From positions 87,647,501-87,711,500 of the forward strand of contig CM077595.1 of the NCBI GenBank assembly GCA_039654915.1: a DNA stretch of 64,000 bases. Reading direction: 5' to 3'. The DNA is from Aquilaria yunnanensis (lineage: Eukaryota > Streptophyta > Magnoliopsida > Malvales > Thymelaeaceae). The notes beneath the pieces were generated by a model. The model was not told the DNA's origin and made no database searches. It saw only the letters and a program-made list of their open reading frames with translations. Made by a program: the position numbers and the translations under genes. This document shows positions 1 to 12,024 of this stretch, piece after piece (within the stretch, counting starts at the first letter, position 1; the number at the start of each line of letters is the position of its first letter).

Positions 1-870
1 ACATTCTTGAAATAAATTTACTCCTTCACTCCAAAAGGTTAAAATGGTCTTGGGAATTCAGGATATCAGGTTCTTTAACAAGCCATTCTTGCTAAAACCA
101 CATGGTAATTAATGCATAAGGACCCCTACTTCCTTGGTTATACATGTTCTCCAGGAAAATTATGGAAGACAAACTTCCTGGTGGAAGGCAGATGAAGGGT
201 CGTATCCCAAAATAAATTGAAAAAACTTTGTTTTTGGTATACAATTGCTATCCCAAAACTTGTGCTAAAATGTTGGAGATGGCACTTTAATTGACATTTA
301 GGATGATTATTAGATTCCATAATAACCCTTGGCTTCTTTGATGGAATATAATTCTAGACTGAATGTATTTCGTGTTATCAAGATGATGGCGAGTTTACTT
401 AACCTTGAATCCTTAGAATGGGACTCTCAACAGCTAAGGACTATATGGGATACTTTTATTAGCTAGAACTAGAATAAGTCATTTCGATGAAAACTAACAA
501 ATTTGGGATTGTGCCAATGTTGGGATATACTCCACTAAAAAAGGGTATTCTTGGCTAACAAAAGTCACATCTCTCATGCTGAAAACCATACTACTAACCC
601 AGTTAACACCATGTTATCAAAAAAAAATTTTACTTTTAGTATTTTAGAGAAATTTAAGATTTTTTGTGAAAATGCATCCATAATGCCCTCCCTACCAAAA
701 TGGAGTTGATGAAACGAAAGGTAACATATATACCTACTATCTAATTGCCCCAAGTGTAATTGTTGATGAGGACTTGAATCATCTCTTTCAATTTTGTCTA
801 AATTCTAATGGGATTTGGACTATGATAGGTCATAGGTGTAAGTCCTATTCTAGATCCAGTAGAGGCTTTC
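1..870 (+). mobile_element. LINE remnant: reverse-transcriptase tail and zinc-binding region
   Basis: Degenerate non-LTR retrotransposon with many stops and frame changes. Around 35-110 the translation gives GLGIQDIRFFNK, matching the GFRDLRxFNxALLAK signature that follows the reverse transcriptase core in plant L1-type LINEs. Around 525-570 another frame gives YSTKKGYSWLTKV, the usual lead-in to the zf-RVT zinc-binding domain. Around 690-830 come LPTKMELMKRK and DLNHLFQFCLNSNGIWTM, the conserved end of that domain. The left part lies outside the window. The RNase H part may be the separate piece near 3.1-3.7 kb, about 2.4 kb downstream. The family call rests on motif recall, not alignment. 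Confidence 0.6.
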
Positions 871-1670
871 TCAACAAAGGCTTTCTTTTCCTAGTTTATT
901 CTCAACAATGGCAGTTGGGTTTCTTTTATGGATTGATTGTGCTTCTATGGGAGGTCTGAGATTGTGCACTTATGTGCATAAACACACACTCACGTCGTTT
1001 CCCTTTTCTTACTCTGTGTGTGTGTGTGCGTGTAGCCTAGGATTACTAGCTCTAATTCTTTTTTTTTCCCAACCGCTGATCATATTTTTTTTAGATTCTC
1101 CTATTCTTTTTTTCATCGCACCCAAAAACTCACATCTTCCCATCCCGAGCAATCAAAACGGCTTCAAAATCGTACAACAAAGCTGTTGCTCATACATAAA
1201 TGATGGACGAGCCGGATTGTAGAGGATTGAAATGGTTTTAGAGAGCAAGTACAGTGAATGGCAGTGGTTTAGATGTCGATTCTGGCAAAATTTGGCGATC
1301 AAGGAAGCGTAAAAGGGCGTCATTCGATCGGCATTCCATTACGAGCCAACTGAGTTCAGTGAATCATCCTGTGGCTGTGCGAAGGAAGTGCGAAATACGA
1401 TTGGAGTAGACGACAGTTTTTCATGATTCGTGAAGAGGCCAAACATACAAAATGGTTTCGGCACTATACAAATTGACATTCACGAAAGAAGAGAAAATGT
1501 AATATTAAAATGATTTTTTTGTGTGTTTTTGTCATGGATATATATAGATTTGGGGGTATGAAGAATTTTTGTATCCAACTTTTGTCTGGGTATGTCTAAT
1601 TTGTATGGGCATCATCGATTTGTTGTAATCAGGGTAGAAAAAAAGAAGTATGTAAAGTTTATGTGTTACT
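871..1670. other. Intergenic, no gene recognised
   Basis: I see no conserved coding signal. There is a short (TG)n run near 1015-1030 and scattered short open frames without family motifs. It may belong to whatever separated the two LINE pieces. Confidence 0.4.
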
Positions 1671-2440
1671 TTGTTATAAGACATTATGTGTTAAATTGTT
1701 AGTTGTTCGTATGTAACTGTGACTGGTATGTACTGAATTGTGTTATGTATATATGGAACTGTTACATTTTCATATTTAACCGTGACTAATTTCTATGGAA
1801 CTGCAGTATGATTGTATTTACTGTGACTGATTTGTGTGGAACTGTATTATGATTGTATTTAACTGTGACTAATTTGTGTGGAACTGTTACATTTCCTAAT
1901 AGACTTCCTTGTTATAAGACATTATGTGTTAAATTGTTAACTGTTCGTATGTAACTGTGACTGATATGTACTGAATTGTGTTATGTATATATGAAACTGT
2001 TACATTTTTATATTTAATTGTGACTAATTTGTGTGGAATTATAGTATGATTGTATTTAACTGTGACTGATTTGTGTGAAACTGTATTATGATTATATTTA
2101 ACTATGACTGATTTATGTGTAACTGTATTATAATTATATTCAACTGTGACTAAGTTATGTAGAATTGTTACATTTTCTAACAAACTACATTGTTATAAGA
2201 CATTATGTGTTAAATTGTTGGCTGTTCATATGTAACTATGACTGGTATGTACTGAATTATGTTATATATATATATATATATAGAATTGTTACATTTTCAT
2301 ATTTAACTGTGACCGATTTGTGTGGAACTGCAGTATAATTGTACTTAACTATGGCTGATTTTTGTGGACCTATATTATTATTGTATTTAACTATGACTGA
2401 TTTGTATAGAATTGTTACATTTTCAAACTCTATTCCTATG
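1671..2440. repeat. Three tandem units of about 240-280 bp with internal subrepeats
   Basis: The marker TTGTTATAAGACATTATGTG recurs at about 1671, 1909 and 2190, giving units of 238, 281 and about 250 bp. Inside each unit a shorter motif of the type AACTGTGACTGATTTGTGTGG recurs several times, so this is a higher-order repeat. The reverse-strand open frames here (1929-2183, 2257-2454) read repetitive Val/Thr/Lys/Tyr strings and are by-products of the repeat. Confidence 0.8.
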
Positions 2441-3099
2441 AGCCTTGAAATCATTCTCTATAGTATGCCTATGGAAGAGTGCAAAACCGATGCTTTCCAA
2501 CGAAGCATCTTCAATGCTACCTGAACATGGAACCAAATAAAGGAATGAATAATACAATCAATAACAGTAACATACATAATTGAGATGAAAAAATATATAT
2601 TAAAAATCGTAACACACACGAGGCAAATGTGGCAAAACAATAATAAACAACCAACTAATACAATAAATCAATAGTTTCATACATAATTTGTATAGGAAAA
2701 TACATATTAGACACCGTAACACACATGCAGCAAATATACACAAACCTCGTTTAATAAAAAAAATAAAATACACAAACATCATTTAATAAAAAATTATAAA
2801 TGGGAAATTGTTTAATACCATCGTAAGTATGTGCTAAATAGAGTTATTTATGGCAATCAATTGCTTTGGGAATTATGCTGTTTGATTTGATCGACCTTTG
2901 ACACCTTGATTGCTATAAATAAAAGAAATTTGAAATTTAAAAAGTTACCAAATTATTATCTCAACAAATCTTAACTCTACCTAATTAATATTTTCAAAAC
3001 TCAACCCACAAATCACACCCTCAACTAACGGCATCTATTATGTGTACGTCCATATAAGTGTATACCAGAATTTGCCCTTCAATGGTGTATCTAGCTAAG
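2441..3099. repeat. AT-rich spacer with a roughly 105-bp tandem duplication
   Basis: Two diverged copies of a segment containing CATACATAAT..., TATTAAAAATCGTAACACAC and GCAAAT lie at about 2560-2650 and 2665-2760. No gene is visible. The rest is simple AT-rich DNA. Confidence 0.45.
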
Positions 3100-3745
3100 T
3101 TGTAATAAGGCAACTTTCCATGGAATTGAAAGTGGAGTCAAAAAAATTATTGTTCAAGTTAAGGAGATGTAACAAGAAATTCGAACAACTAAATATCATA
3201 GCAATTGGTTGCTTAAATTGGTTCAACCAAAACCCTCATCGAGGTTTATTTCTTGAAGAAGTACCATGCACAATACCCCTCTAATCATCTTTGTTAATGT
3301 AGATGGTGCCTGGAATCTTGCTTCAGAACTAAGGGTTCCCACTTGGGTAATTAAAAACCATTCTTCAAGAGATCCTATATTGCATGGCCAATTCTTAGGA
3401 AGTTGTTCTTATCCCTTATTTATAGAGGTACATGCTATTTTATAGGACGTTTCATATGCAAGTGTCCAAACATTCCCAACATCAGTATTACGACTTATTA
3501 TGCACATGGATCAGCTTAAATTATAGGTTATTCTCCTTTGCTACTAAAATTGGAAGGTATGATTAGGGACATATGTTCGCTCACTAGCTCATTCAAACAT
3601 GTTATGATTGTAGCGGTAAAGTGATAAGTCATTAGTTGTTGCGCACATGATTGTTACCCATATACTTATATCTTACTCTGTTTGCTCAGCTTAGTTTCTT
3701 TTTTTTTTTGTACAAAAAATAAAAAGAAAAAAAAAATGTCATATG
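3100..3745 (+). mobile_element. LINE remnant: RNase H domain and A-rich tail
   Basis: At 3293-3313 the sequence reads VNVDGAW, the first catalytic-aspartate motif of the plant LINE/RVT_3 RNase H domain. It is followed by a WVIKxHS-like strand and then EVHAIL (about 3427), the second motif with its glutamate, and a VSYASVQ helix. Several stops and frame shifts make it dead. An A-rich stretch at about 3700-3740 could be the element's tail. It probably belongs with the remnant at 1-870, separated by later insertions or repeat expansion. Confidence 0.55.
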
Positions 3746-3780
3746 ACATCAAACCAAATGCATAAATTTCAATAGCTTAA

Positions 3781-5092
3781 ATTCCCATTACACCCTCGAA
3801 CTAAAGTGCCTTTGTCGCTTACTCCTCCGAACTTCAAAGTAGCATGAATTGAACCATGAATTAGATAACTTAGACACCTTGCCCATTTAACTTGGTAACT
3901 CAGTTATATTGGATGTTTTATGTTAATTACATACTAGAATTATCACATGATTGCATAATCTAAAATTTAATACCTCCAATTACACAAACTCTAACCTTGG
4001 GACATATTTCAATTAAACATAGTCATTTAAGTTTTTTATTTCAATGACATACACCTAAAACTCTGGCTCTCACCACCCAAGCTCTTATCTCTAAACGTAT
4101 TCACCCAACCAACACCCATGATGATTCACCACCTCTTTCAATCATCATTCTAGCATTCAAAACTCATCTTTACCCCATGCTAGAGTCAATTACCCTTCTT
4201 AATACTTTTTTTTTTGTTAAAAATAATTATTTTAATCATTTTAAAGAGAAAAGTGTTATACTTAAGTGATTATTATCTAAAAAATATTTAGAAAAAAAAT
4301 TGCTTGAACAAATTCAGTGCAAGTAAATATACAAATATAAATAAAAGTGTGTTTATAACAACTATGGTGATTAGAATGCAATTCTGAAAAAGGAACTAGC
4401 ATCATCCACATTATCAATGCCTGCAATATCATTTTTAACCCGTAAGATCATTATCTCACAACATCAAATCTTGTAATGTAGCCAATCAGTCTTTGTAGAT
4501 CTAGTTTTTTAGGCTTTGTTTCCATAAAGAACATGAGGTCACAGAGCTTGTTGTAGAGGCAAATGGGGAGCATTTAAGAGAAGATTAAAGAGATAAGATA
4601 AATGATCAAAGGCCAGAGATGGAGAGCCCTATACTTTTAAGGGAAGAGAGCTGGGAATCGAAGAGATAGATTAAATGAAGGGCAGAGGAGCTGGAAAGGG
4701 GATATGATGGTTAGAGTTTAGGATCCCTAAATAGTGGTCATTTCTTTTAGCTCCCTAGTTTGGATTATAAGTAAGAACGGTTGGGTTGACCGAAGAAGAT
4801 GTTTACCATGAATGATGAAGGCTTGGATTGAAGATGGTGGGCAATGGCTCATAGTTAATTGAGGAAGATAAGGTGGTTACGGTGGCCTAATTAAGGAAGA
4901 CAAAAATTAGGGCGTAAAAGATAAAAATTAGGAAACTTTAGTGGCATATGTGATGTTCCTTTTTTTAAAGAGCTATTGAGTTAAAAGAGTAAAGTGTCAT
5001 AGTCATCATAGTGCGAAGATTGATTTGTGCTAGTTGTAGGTTATGGGGCAAATAGACCAATCCACTATTTGTTCGGGGATGTAATGGATGTT
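3781..5092. repeat. Possible non-autonomous DNA element with imperfect inverted ends
   Basis: The left end (about 3784-3812, containing CCATTACACCCTCGAACTAA) is matched by the reverse complement of about 5060-5087 (CCATTACATCCCCGAACAAA). That gives roughly 25-bp imperfect inverted termini about 1.3 kb apart. No transposase and no clear target duplication were found, so the call is tentative. The interior is AT-rich with no gene. Confidence 0.3.
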
Positions 5093-6821
5093 TAGGCCAT
5101 GTTTAAAAGATAACATGGATATAAGGAAAATAATCAAGCCAAACATGCACTCTAATCTAAATCATAATTCACTTGGAAAGAAACTATATATATAAGGTAA
5201 ATGCCCATAAATTATGACCCATGTTGCTTTCTTGTCCTTAAACTATTAATTGTTTCATCGTTTCTTTTCAAATTATTATTAATGTTGGACCATTCGTCAT
5301 CCATTAATCTAACCATTTAAATGGGGTCAATTTTTGCTGTAGAATATCTATTAGATTGTTTAGGTTATATAGGGTTAATGGTTTTCTGAATTGCTCAAAT
5401 TAAGAAGATTAAAGCAGGTAATTGAAATAATGTAAAAATTGAGTCAAATGGTTAGTTAGCCCTTTATCTTTTATTTTATCTTCATTTCAGTTCTCATATA
5501 AATTAAACAACCATTTAATTTCAAGGGTGAGTGAACTCGAGTCAAAATTCAGAAGGTAAAAGGTTCGAATTTGTAAAGTTCAGGGGGCAAAAAGGTCTGT
5601 AGGCCAAGCATGTTTTAAGTTCCTTATTATAAACAAACAACCTATATGTAAACTCTATGATCCTATATGCAACTAATATGAACAAAGTAAGAAGAAAACT
5701 AAATGTGAAATGTTAAAAATGCATAAACTAAAATAAGTTTAACATGATAAAAATAGTCAATTAAACAAACAATCACATCAAGAAAAATCAAGCAACAAGG
5801 ACCAAACACATATCCTTAAGCATATTCCCCCAAACTTAGACACATCATTAACCTCAATGACAAAAAAAGGGGAAAGCATAAGCTCAAAGAATAGTAGTTG
5901 GGACCAAGGTCGAATTAGTAACAAGTATTCGGTTGATTCAGTTTAAAATCAATTCGAACACAATGACTTAATCAGTTTCAAATTTTATAAAATGTAACCG
6001 TATTGTATGAATTACATGTCAAAATTTATTTGAACCGTCCAAATTATATTTCAGTTTATTTGATTTAATCTATTTGATTTCTCTTTCTAAGACCTATGCA
6101 CATAGTATTAATGAAAAACATAAGATAAATATTCAAAAATTTTCTTATTATATCCAAAATTAAAGAAGGATCAACAATAGATGGTCCAAAATTAATGGAA
6201 AATATTCTTTAAAAATCAGTAGAAAACAGCTTGATATGTTCAAGATCAATATGGATAATGATCAAATATTTATTACTATTTGGTTTATTCGGTTAAAGTG
6301 TATGGTCTAATAACTAATTCAATAACAGAACATGAAATTCGACGTTTGTCATAACCAATTCAAATTGAAAAATAATATAATCATTTTATCTAAATGTAAA
6401 TAGTTTTTTTTGTTTGTTCAGTTTTACCCAAATAATGGTCACCCCTTGGTTGAATTGCCTCTGCTTAATCCTCATTATGCAAATGTTCTTTTTCTCCCTT
6501 AGAGGAAGGAAAATAAGGTGGAAGTGGAGGCAGGAAGTAAAAAGGAAGATGTTGTTGAGGCATAAATCATAGCAGTTAGAGGGGTTAAGGTTAAGATGGA
6601 CTTGTGGGAAATGTGAGTAGCCGGTAGAGATATGATGTTCTTCTTGAGTGGCTAGTGAAGAAAGATGGCTTGCAATTGATCCTTTCATCCTAAAATCAGG
6701 GGAAAACTTTTCCCTATCTCTAGGGTAACATCATTAACTATATATCCCACATTCTTTACTTTCCCTCAAAAGTTGATAAATTGTGATTCCTTGAGTATAC
6801 TTTAAATTCCATAGCTCTAAT
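5093..6821. other. AT-rich intergenic DNA, no gene recognised
   Basis: No conserved protein, RNA or clear repeat structure seen. A reverse open frame of 100 codons at 6386-6688 shows no recognisable motif and has a biased composition. Confidence 0.5.
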
Positions 6822-9800
6822 TAGGGGTGAAAGTTCAGGTTAACGGGTGAGGTTCAGGCTAAAAACTAACTTTTACAACTTGTCCTTAACTAAAAAAATT
6901 TAAACCTGAATCAACCCTGTAATGCCCTGACAATCCAAAGTGATTAGGTCCCGGGTTAAATGGATTTGGAGCATAAGAATTTTTCCTTAATTGGGAATTT
7001 AGCTCAATTAAATTGAGAAGACAATATGACATGTGCATAATTGAGTGTTGAACATCTTAAAAATAAGCTTGGCTTAGGCCAAGAGAAATAGTAATGAAAA
7101 TGGTGGTTTTTAAAGATGAGGGACTAAATTGAACAAAGGGATTTTTAGTGGTTGGGCTCAATTGCCCAAAATTAGAAAGTTGGAGGACTAAAGGGGGAAT
7201 TATGCCATTTTAATGGCCTTGGATGCCTTAGCCAGCCATGCCCCTCCAATTCCCAATATTTTATGTCACCTTCCTCCAAATCCCATCATTTTAATCCACC
7301 TCCCATCCTTAGTCATCACCTTCGATTCTTTCTTCACCTACTTTTGACTTTTTCTACCAAACTTACACAAAAGTCTTCCAATTAGTCTTCCATCCATTAA
7401 ATCTTGTCTCCCACTCATTTCAAACACATTATTAATTTCCTACTATTTTAATCCACCTCCCATCCTTAGTCAAGACTTTGGATTCTTTCTTCACCTACAT
7501 GTCTCCTACTTTTGACTTTTTGTACCAATTTACACAAAAGTCTTCCAATTAGTCTTCTATCCATTAAATCTTGTCTCCCACTCTTCCAAGCACATTATAC
7601 ACTCATTTTCCTTCCCATATGGCTGGCCATCACCTTCCCACACATTAAAACATAATCACTCCACTCATTCAAAGCCATTTGCTCTCAAACTCTCTCCTTC
7701 TCTCTCCATTTTCTTCCATACCAAGTCTCACCATTCCAAACACATTTCCAACTCTTTTCCTCATCTAAATATTCGTCCATAGCTAGAAATAATCATTTCT
7801 CAAATTAAAACCAAGTATTCTTGGTTGAATTCAAGCTCTAAGACCATAAAGAGCAAGAATCAGGTGAAGAATTCAAAGAAAACCAAAGAGGAAAATTCGG
7901 CCATTTCCATTTCTTGGAGGTTTTAAACTCCACTCAAGGAGCTCTTTGTGTGATTGAGTTCCTAAGTTCATTAGAAGCAAGAAATCAAGAAGAAGCTTGA
8001 AGAACATCAAGCACAAGAAATTGGCCTTACCTCTTCTGTAAGGTTCTGTAAGTGTACACCAAGTGTTCTTGGTATTTTGTATTATTTGAGTTAATCACCA
8101 AGTGTTCTTGGTATCTTATGGTTACTAATAAAATTCGGCCCATCTTGGTTCTTATGCTAGAAAACAATTTCTAGAGTCAACAAGCAAGGAAAACAAAGGA
8201 AAATGAGCTTCTAAAGCTTTCGGTGTTGTGGGTTAGGATTCCTATACTCACTTTATTGCATGGCCTAGTTCCATGGATTTTTTGTGTGAGTATTCGGGCC
8301 CCTAGGTGATGGTCAAAGAACCATGTGATCCTAGGAGTGCTAAGAGGGCTTAAGTTATGTTATTGCTTCGGCAATTCTGTTTTGCTCATGAGCTAAGTTA
8401 AGTAAGCAAGTATTATGGGCTAGGAGTTAAGGCGGCCACCTTAATTCCTATGCTAAGTGAGCTCTCCGAAAACATTAAGTATATGAAATTAATGAACTAA
8501 AACTTGAGGGATGCTTGCTGCCCTTCTGTGAACAAAGTGTTAAGTGGCGTGTGTTTGTGTGCTTCTTTGATTTGTTGTGCATGCTAACCCCCGATTATGA
8601 TATTATTGCTATATGCATGTATCTTTTTGTTTTCTTTGTCTTTATGTTTTCTTTGCAGGAATAAGGATTATTTTGCCATTACATTCTTGGCATATGTTAG
8701 GCCTTGGAGGCCATAAGTTAGGCATTGGATGCCACAGAATCCTTATTGAGTTTTATAACTCACCCGCCCTACTCTACTTTTGTAGGTAAAGATTTGCTTG
8801 AAAGATCAAACTAAGAGTCTTGAGTACTCTTTCTGTATTCTAAGGTTGGATTTGTGTATGGTATTGCTCAAAATATTCTAAGTATTTTAAGTTTATAAGT
8901 TGCTTGTAAACAAGCTAAAAAAAATGTGGACTTTCTGTGCAGGACTTGAAGTTTTAGAATTGTGGGAATAAGGTCTATTAAGGTGGAAATTTGTGTTCCA
9001 TGGCTTTGTGGATTTATGGCTTGCTTTTAAGCATGTTTTTGTTGGTCTAACTTTAGCGACCAAATTATGGACTTAGCTAAAATTTGGCCAAACTTGGCTT
9101 TGGGCTTGTATTATGGACTTGGATATTTTTGGGTATTTTTATTGCTTGGTGGACTTACCAAGGCCCATGCATGAATTTATGGGTTATGTTTTCATGAAAC
9201 TTGAAGCATGTTGAAATTGGGCTTAAATGTACGTTTTGGGCTTAAATAAGAACTTGAAAATTTTGATTTTATTCTTGGTTAATTTTGGGCCATATGCATG
9301 TTAAGTACTAAAAGGCCCATAAACCCATGTCTATGTTGAAAGCATGCAATGTTTGGCTATGTATGCTCACTTAGTAAAGAACATGCAAGTAAACTTAGAA
9401 AAAGCATGAAATTGGATGCTTGTGTAAAGTTTGGCTAATAAGAAATTTAAGTGCACGTATGTGAATTAATACATGCCTAAGCATTAGTTGCATCTAAAGG
9501 CATTAAGTGATTATGTGCACTAGTGAACACCAAAACACATAAGCATGCAAAGCATATGCATGAAAATAAGTTTTTAAACTTAAGTTGGTGTTTTGGTTGC
9601 CATGCATATTCTTGGCTAAGCTTGGTAAAGACCATGAAAATGAACACATGAAATCCACATAGGTGCTAGCTTGTTTCTGAGAGCACTTCAACTTAACCTT
9701 AATTAAAGAACTTAACGAGCTAGTACCGATAAGTATCCTGGGGTTCGTGCCCATAAGTCTTAATGAGTTTTAAAAGCCCCTTCTGTGTAATGAAAACTTC

Positions 9801-10650
9801 CGCTGCATGTTTAAAAAAAAAAAAAATCAGGCCCAAATGGGCCAGGTGCAGTTTAGGGCACGACAAACCCTAACCCAACAATTTTTGGGTTAGAGTCAAG
9901 TTTGGGTAAGTTTGGGCTTTTTTTCTTCACCGTTGCTTAATCTTCGCACACTATATCCAAGGACCCTTCCACCTTCAAGCTTGTCCCTCATACAACGTTA
10001 CATTCATCTCAAAGGTCATTTTATGGTTAGGATGGTGGCCCAGGAGGTAGGCGAAAAAGTGACGGTAAAAAGAGGGAGAATGATGACAAGGGAAGGGAGG
10101 TAAGTGAGTGAAGGCCGAAAAAGGGAGAGTAATGACCAAGAAAGGGAGGTGAGGTGAGAGAGAGATGGCTAAGAGAAGAAGTGAGGCGAGAAAGTAAGAG
10201 TAACAATCGAAAGAGAAAGATGGCCAAAAGAAGGGGGCGAGGTGAGAAAAAGAGATGAGAAAAAGAAAGCTAGAGAGTGACAGACATACAGTCGACAGAG
10301 GTGGCAACAACTGTAAGGAAAGAATGAACAAAACATAGAATGAACAAAACTCTTAAAGGTTATAAGTATAAGAATGGCTAAGTGGTTGGAGTAGTCTAGG
10401 GGAAGTGGGCTAGGTTATGTTATTGTTATGCAATGGGCTAAGAGTTAGATAAGATGGGTTATGGGGTAATGGGCTGGGTTGGGTATGGGAAATAGTCCCT
10501 AAACGTCTAGAAAATCGGGTTGAATCAAATTGTTCAAGTTAACACAAGCCAACCCACTTTTAGAAATCTTATATTTTCCAATCTTATAACCTAACCCAAA
10601 CCCAAAAAAATCTGGTCGAATTCAAGTTTTGGATTGGACTTACACCCCTA
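6822..10650. mobile_element. hAT-like non-autonomous element, split by a solo LTR
   Basis: The left end TAGGGGTGAAAGT (6822) and the reverse complement of the right end (TAGGGGTGTAAGT, ending 10650) form inverted termini of the hAT type. The flanking octamers GCTCTAAT (left) and GCTTCAAT (10651-10658) match at 6 of 8 positions, as an old 8-bp target duplication would. Without the solo LTR inserted at 6918-9865 and its target duplication, the element is about 0.88 kb. It has no transposase. The interior has GGGTT/AACCC-rich ends and a purine-rich centre (about 10030-10290), like the elements at 55126 and 57565. Confidence 0.55.
6918..9865. mobile_element. Solo LTR, 2.95 kb, with 5-bp target duplication AACCC
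   Basis: The segment begins TGTAATGCCC and ends GGGCACGACA, so it has TG...CA ends with short inverted termini (TGT-TGCCCT). It is flanked on both sides by AACCC (6913-6917 and 9866-9870). No internal retrotransposon domain lies between the ends, which fits a solo LTR left by recombination between two LTRs. Inside is a direct duplication of about 170 bp (about 7264-7430 and 7445-7600). It is nested in the hAT-like element. The orientation and family of the LTR are not known. Confidence 0.7.
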
Positions 10651-10756
10651 GCTTCAATCCATCATGAATCTTATAAGAGCTTCATGAAGTTTATTAAAAA
10701 AAAAAATTGTTGAAGTGTGCATGTATATAGAAAATATAATAGTACAAAAAAAAAAT

Positions 10757-11470
10757 CATCGTAGTTATGAGTCTAGACTAATTTAGTCACTATAGTTAGT
10801 GGTTCCAATTACCTCACTAAGGTCACAGTTTAGCCCTAAATTGATCACTAATGTTATAGTTTGGTACTGAATATGGCACCGGCCATTAAAAATCTAATGG
10901 TAAATGTGAAAAGTTGGTTTTGAAATCTTGAGGTACAAATGCAACTTTTAACAAACTTCAGAAAACTTTGTGTAATTTACCATTTTTATTTATTTTATGC
11001 GCTAGCTACTACATCCATCACTACCAGATCTACCATTAGTGACGGAGGTGATGTTAGAGGAGGTAGTATTGGACGTCACTGTTTGCAAATATAAAGATTG
11101 TCATGCCAAGAAGTAGATGATCAGAAACACATCGATATTAGATAAATGAGTTTTATTTGATCGAGGTTTAGGTTATCTTTAGTATCAGAATGTGGTGACG
11201 AATTTGAATATTATTTTTAGAGGGATTAATGGCGGATTCTGCAAAGGATAGATGTGGTTATTGAACAAATACATAAGTACTCCAAGATTTTAAAGTGAAC
11301 AACTTCTCACATTTGCAGTTAGGTTTTTTTATAGCTGATAGCATGTCTGGTACCAAATTGTAACATTAGTGATTAATTTGAGTTTAAACTATGACTTTAG
11401 TGATGTAATTATAATCACTCCAAACTATAATAATCAAATCGGTCTAGGGCCTAGGCCCATAACTATGATG
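10757..11470. mobile_element. Foldback-type MITE with inverted arms of about 115 bp
   Basis: The left arm (about 10757-10871, starting CATCGTAGTTATG) matches the reverse complement of the right arm (about 11350-11470, ending CATAACTATGATG) along its length with scattered mismatches. Both arms include CACTAATGTTA and TTTGGTAC. The 480-bp centre has no gene. No clear target duplication was found. It lies just upstream of the RTNLB promoter. Confidence 0.6.
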
Positions 11471-11639
11471 AGTTTTTTCGTACCTTTACCGGTAGAAAGG
11501 AGTCCGAAGAACATATAAATTCCACAAAAATCATTACGAAATATACTTTTTGAATTAATAAGTTAACATAGGAAGACATCCAATCTGAACCCCACGCGAG
11601 CACATGAAAAAACCCCTGGCCGTCCATTCCCCGAACAGC

Positions 11640-12024
11640 AAATGCTGTCCAGCCACGTGTCTTTCCATGAACCTTTATGAGCTGCACCGTCCTTAATCGC
11701 CTCCACGTTTCGTTCACACAATCATTCAGAATATCCCGTGCCGGCCCCACCTAATCACCACCGTCAAATCTAACGACGTTAATAGTACTTGCATATTTTA
11801 AATTTCAAAATCTCCCGGATCACTAGGTCTTGATTCCGAGCCTCAGGTCTGGGACTTCATCGACGGTTTATATTGGTTTGTGACCTGAGGAGGCCCGTTT
11901 TATGCTATACCCGTTTTCTAATTCACAGTTCACGAATTCGCCGGGAGCTTCGGGGGGCAGAGAAATCCGAGGCAAAACAGCTTTCTTCTGGTTTTCGCAT
12001 CGCTTTCTCAGGGGTCAGATAAGA
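11640..12024 (+). promoter_or_regulatory. RTNLB promoter and 5' leader with a G-box
   Basis: A CCACGTGTC element (G-box/ABRE core CACGTG at 11654-11659) lies about 370 bp before the chosen start codon. GC content rises here compared with the flanking intergenic DNA. No convincing TATA box was identified and the transcription start is not known. An in-frame ATG at 11902 would add 41 residues, but reticulons of this class start at the MAD-type methionine, so 11902 is probably in the leader. Confidence 0.4.

Noticed and set aside
1929..2454. Reverse frames of Val/Thr/Tyr-rich repeats
   Set aside because: Products of the tandem repeat at 1671-2440.
11902..12024. Upstream in-frame ATG extending RTNLB by 41 residues
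   Set aside because: The extension has no family similarity, while the methionine at 12025 fits the usual reticulon start.
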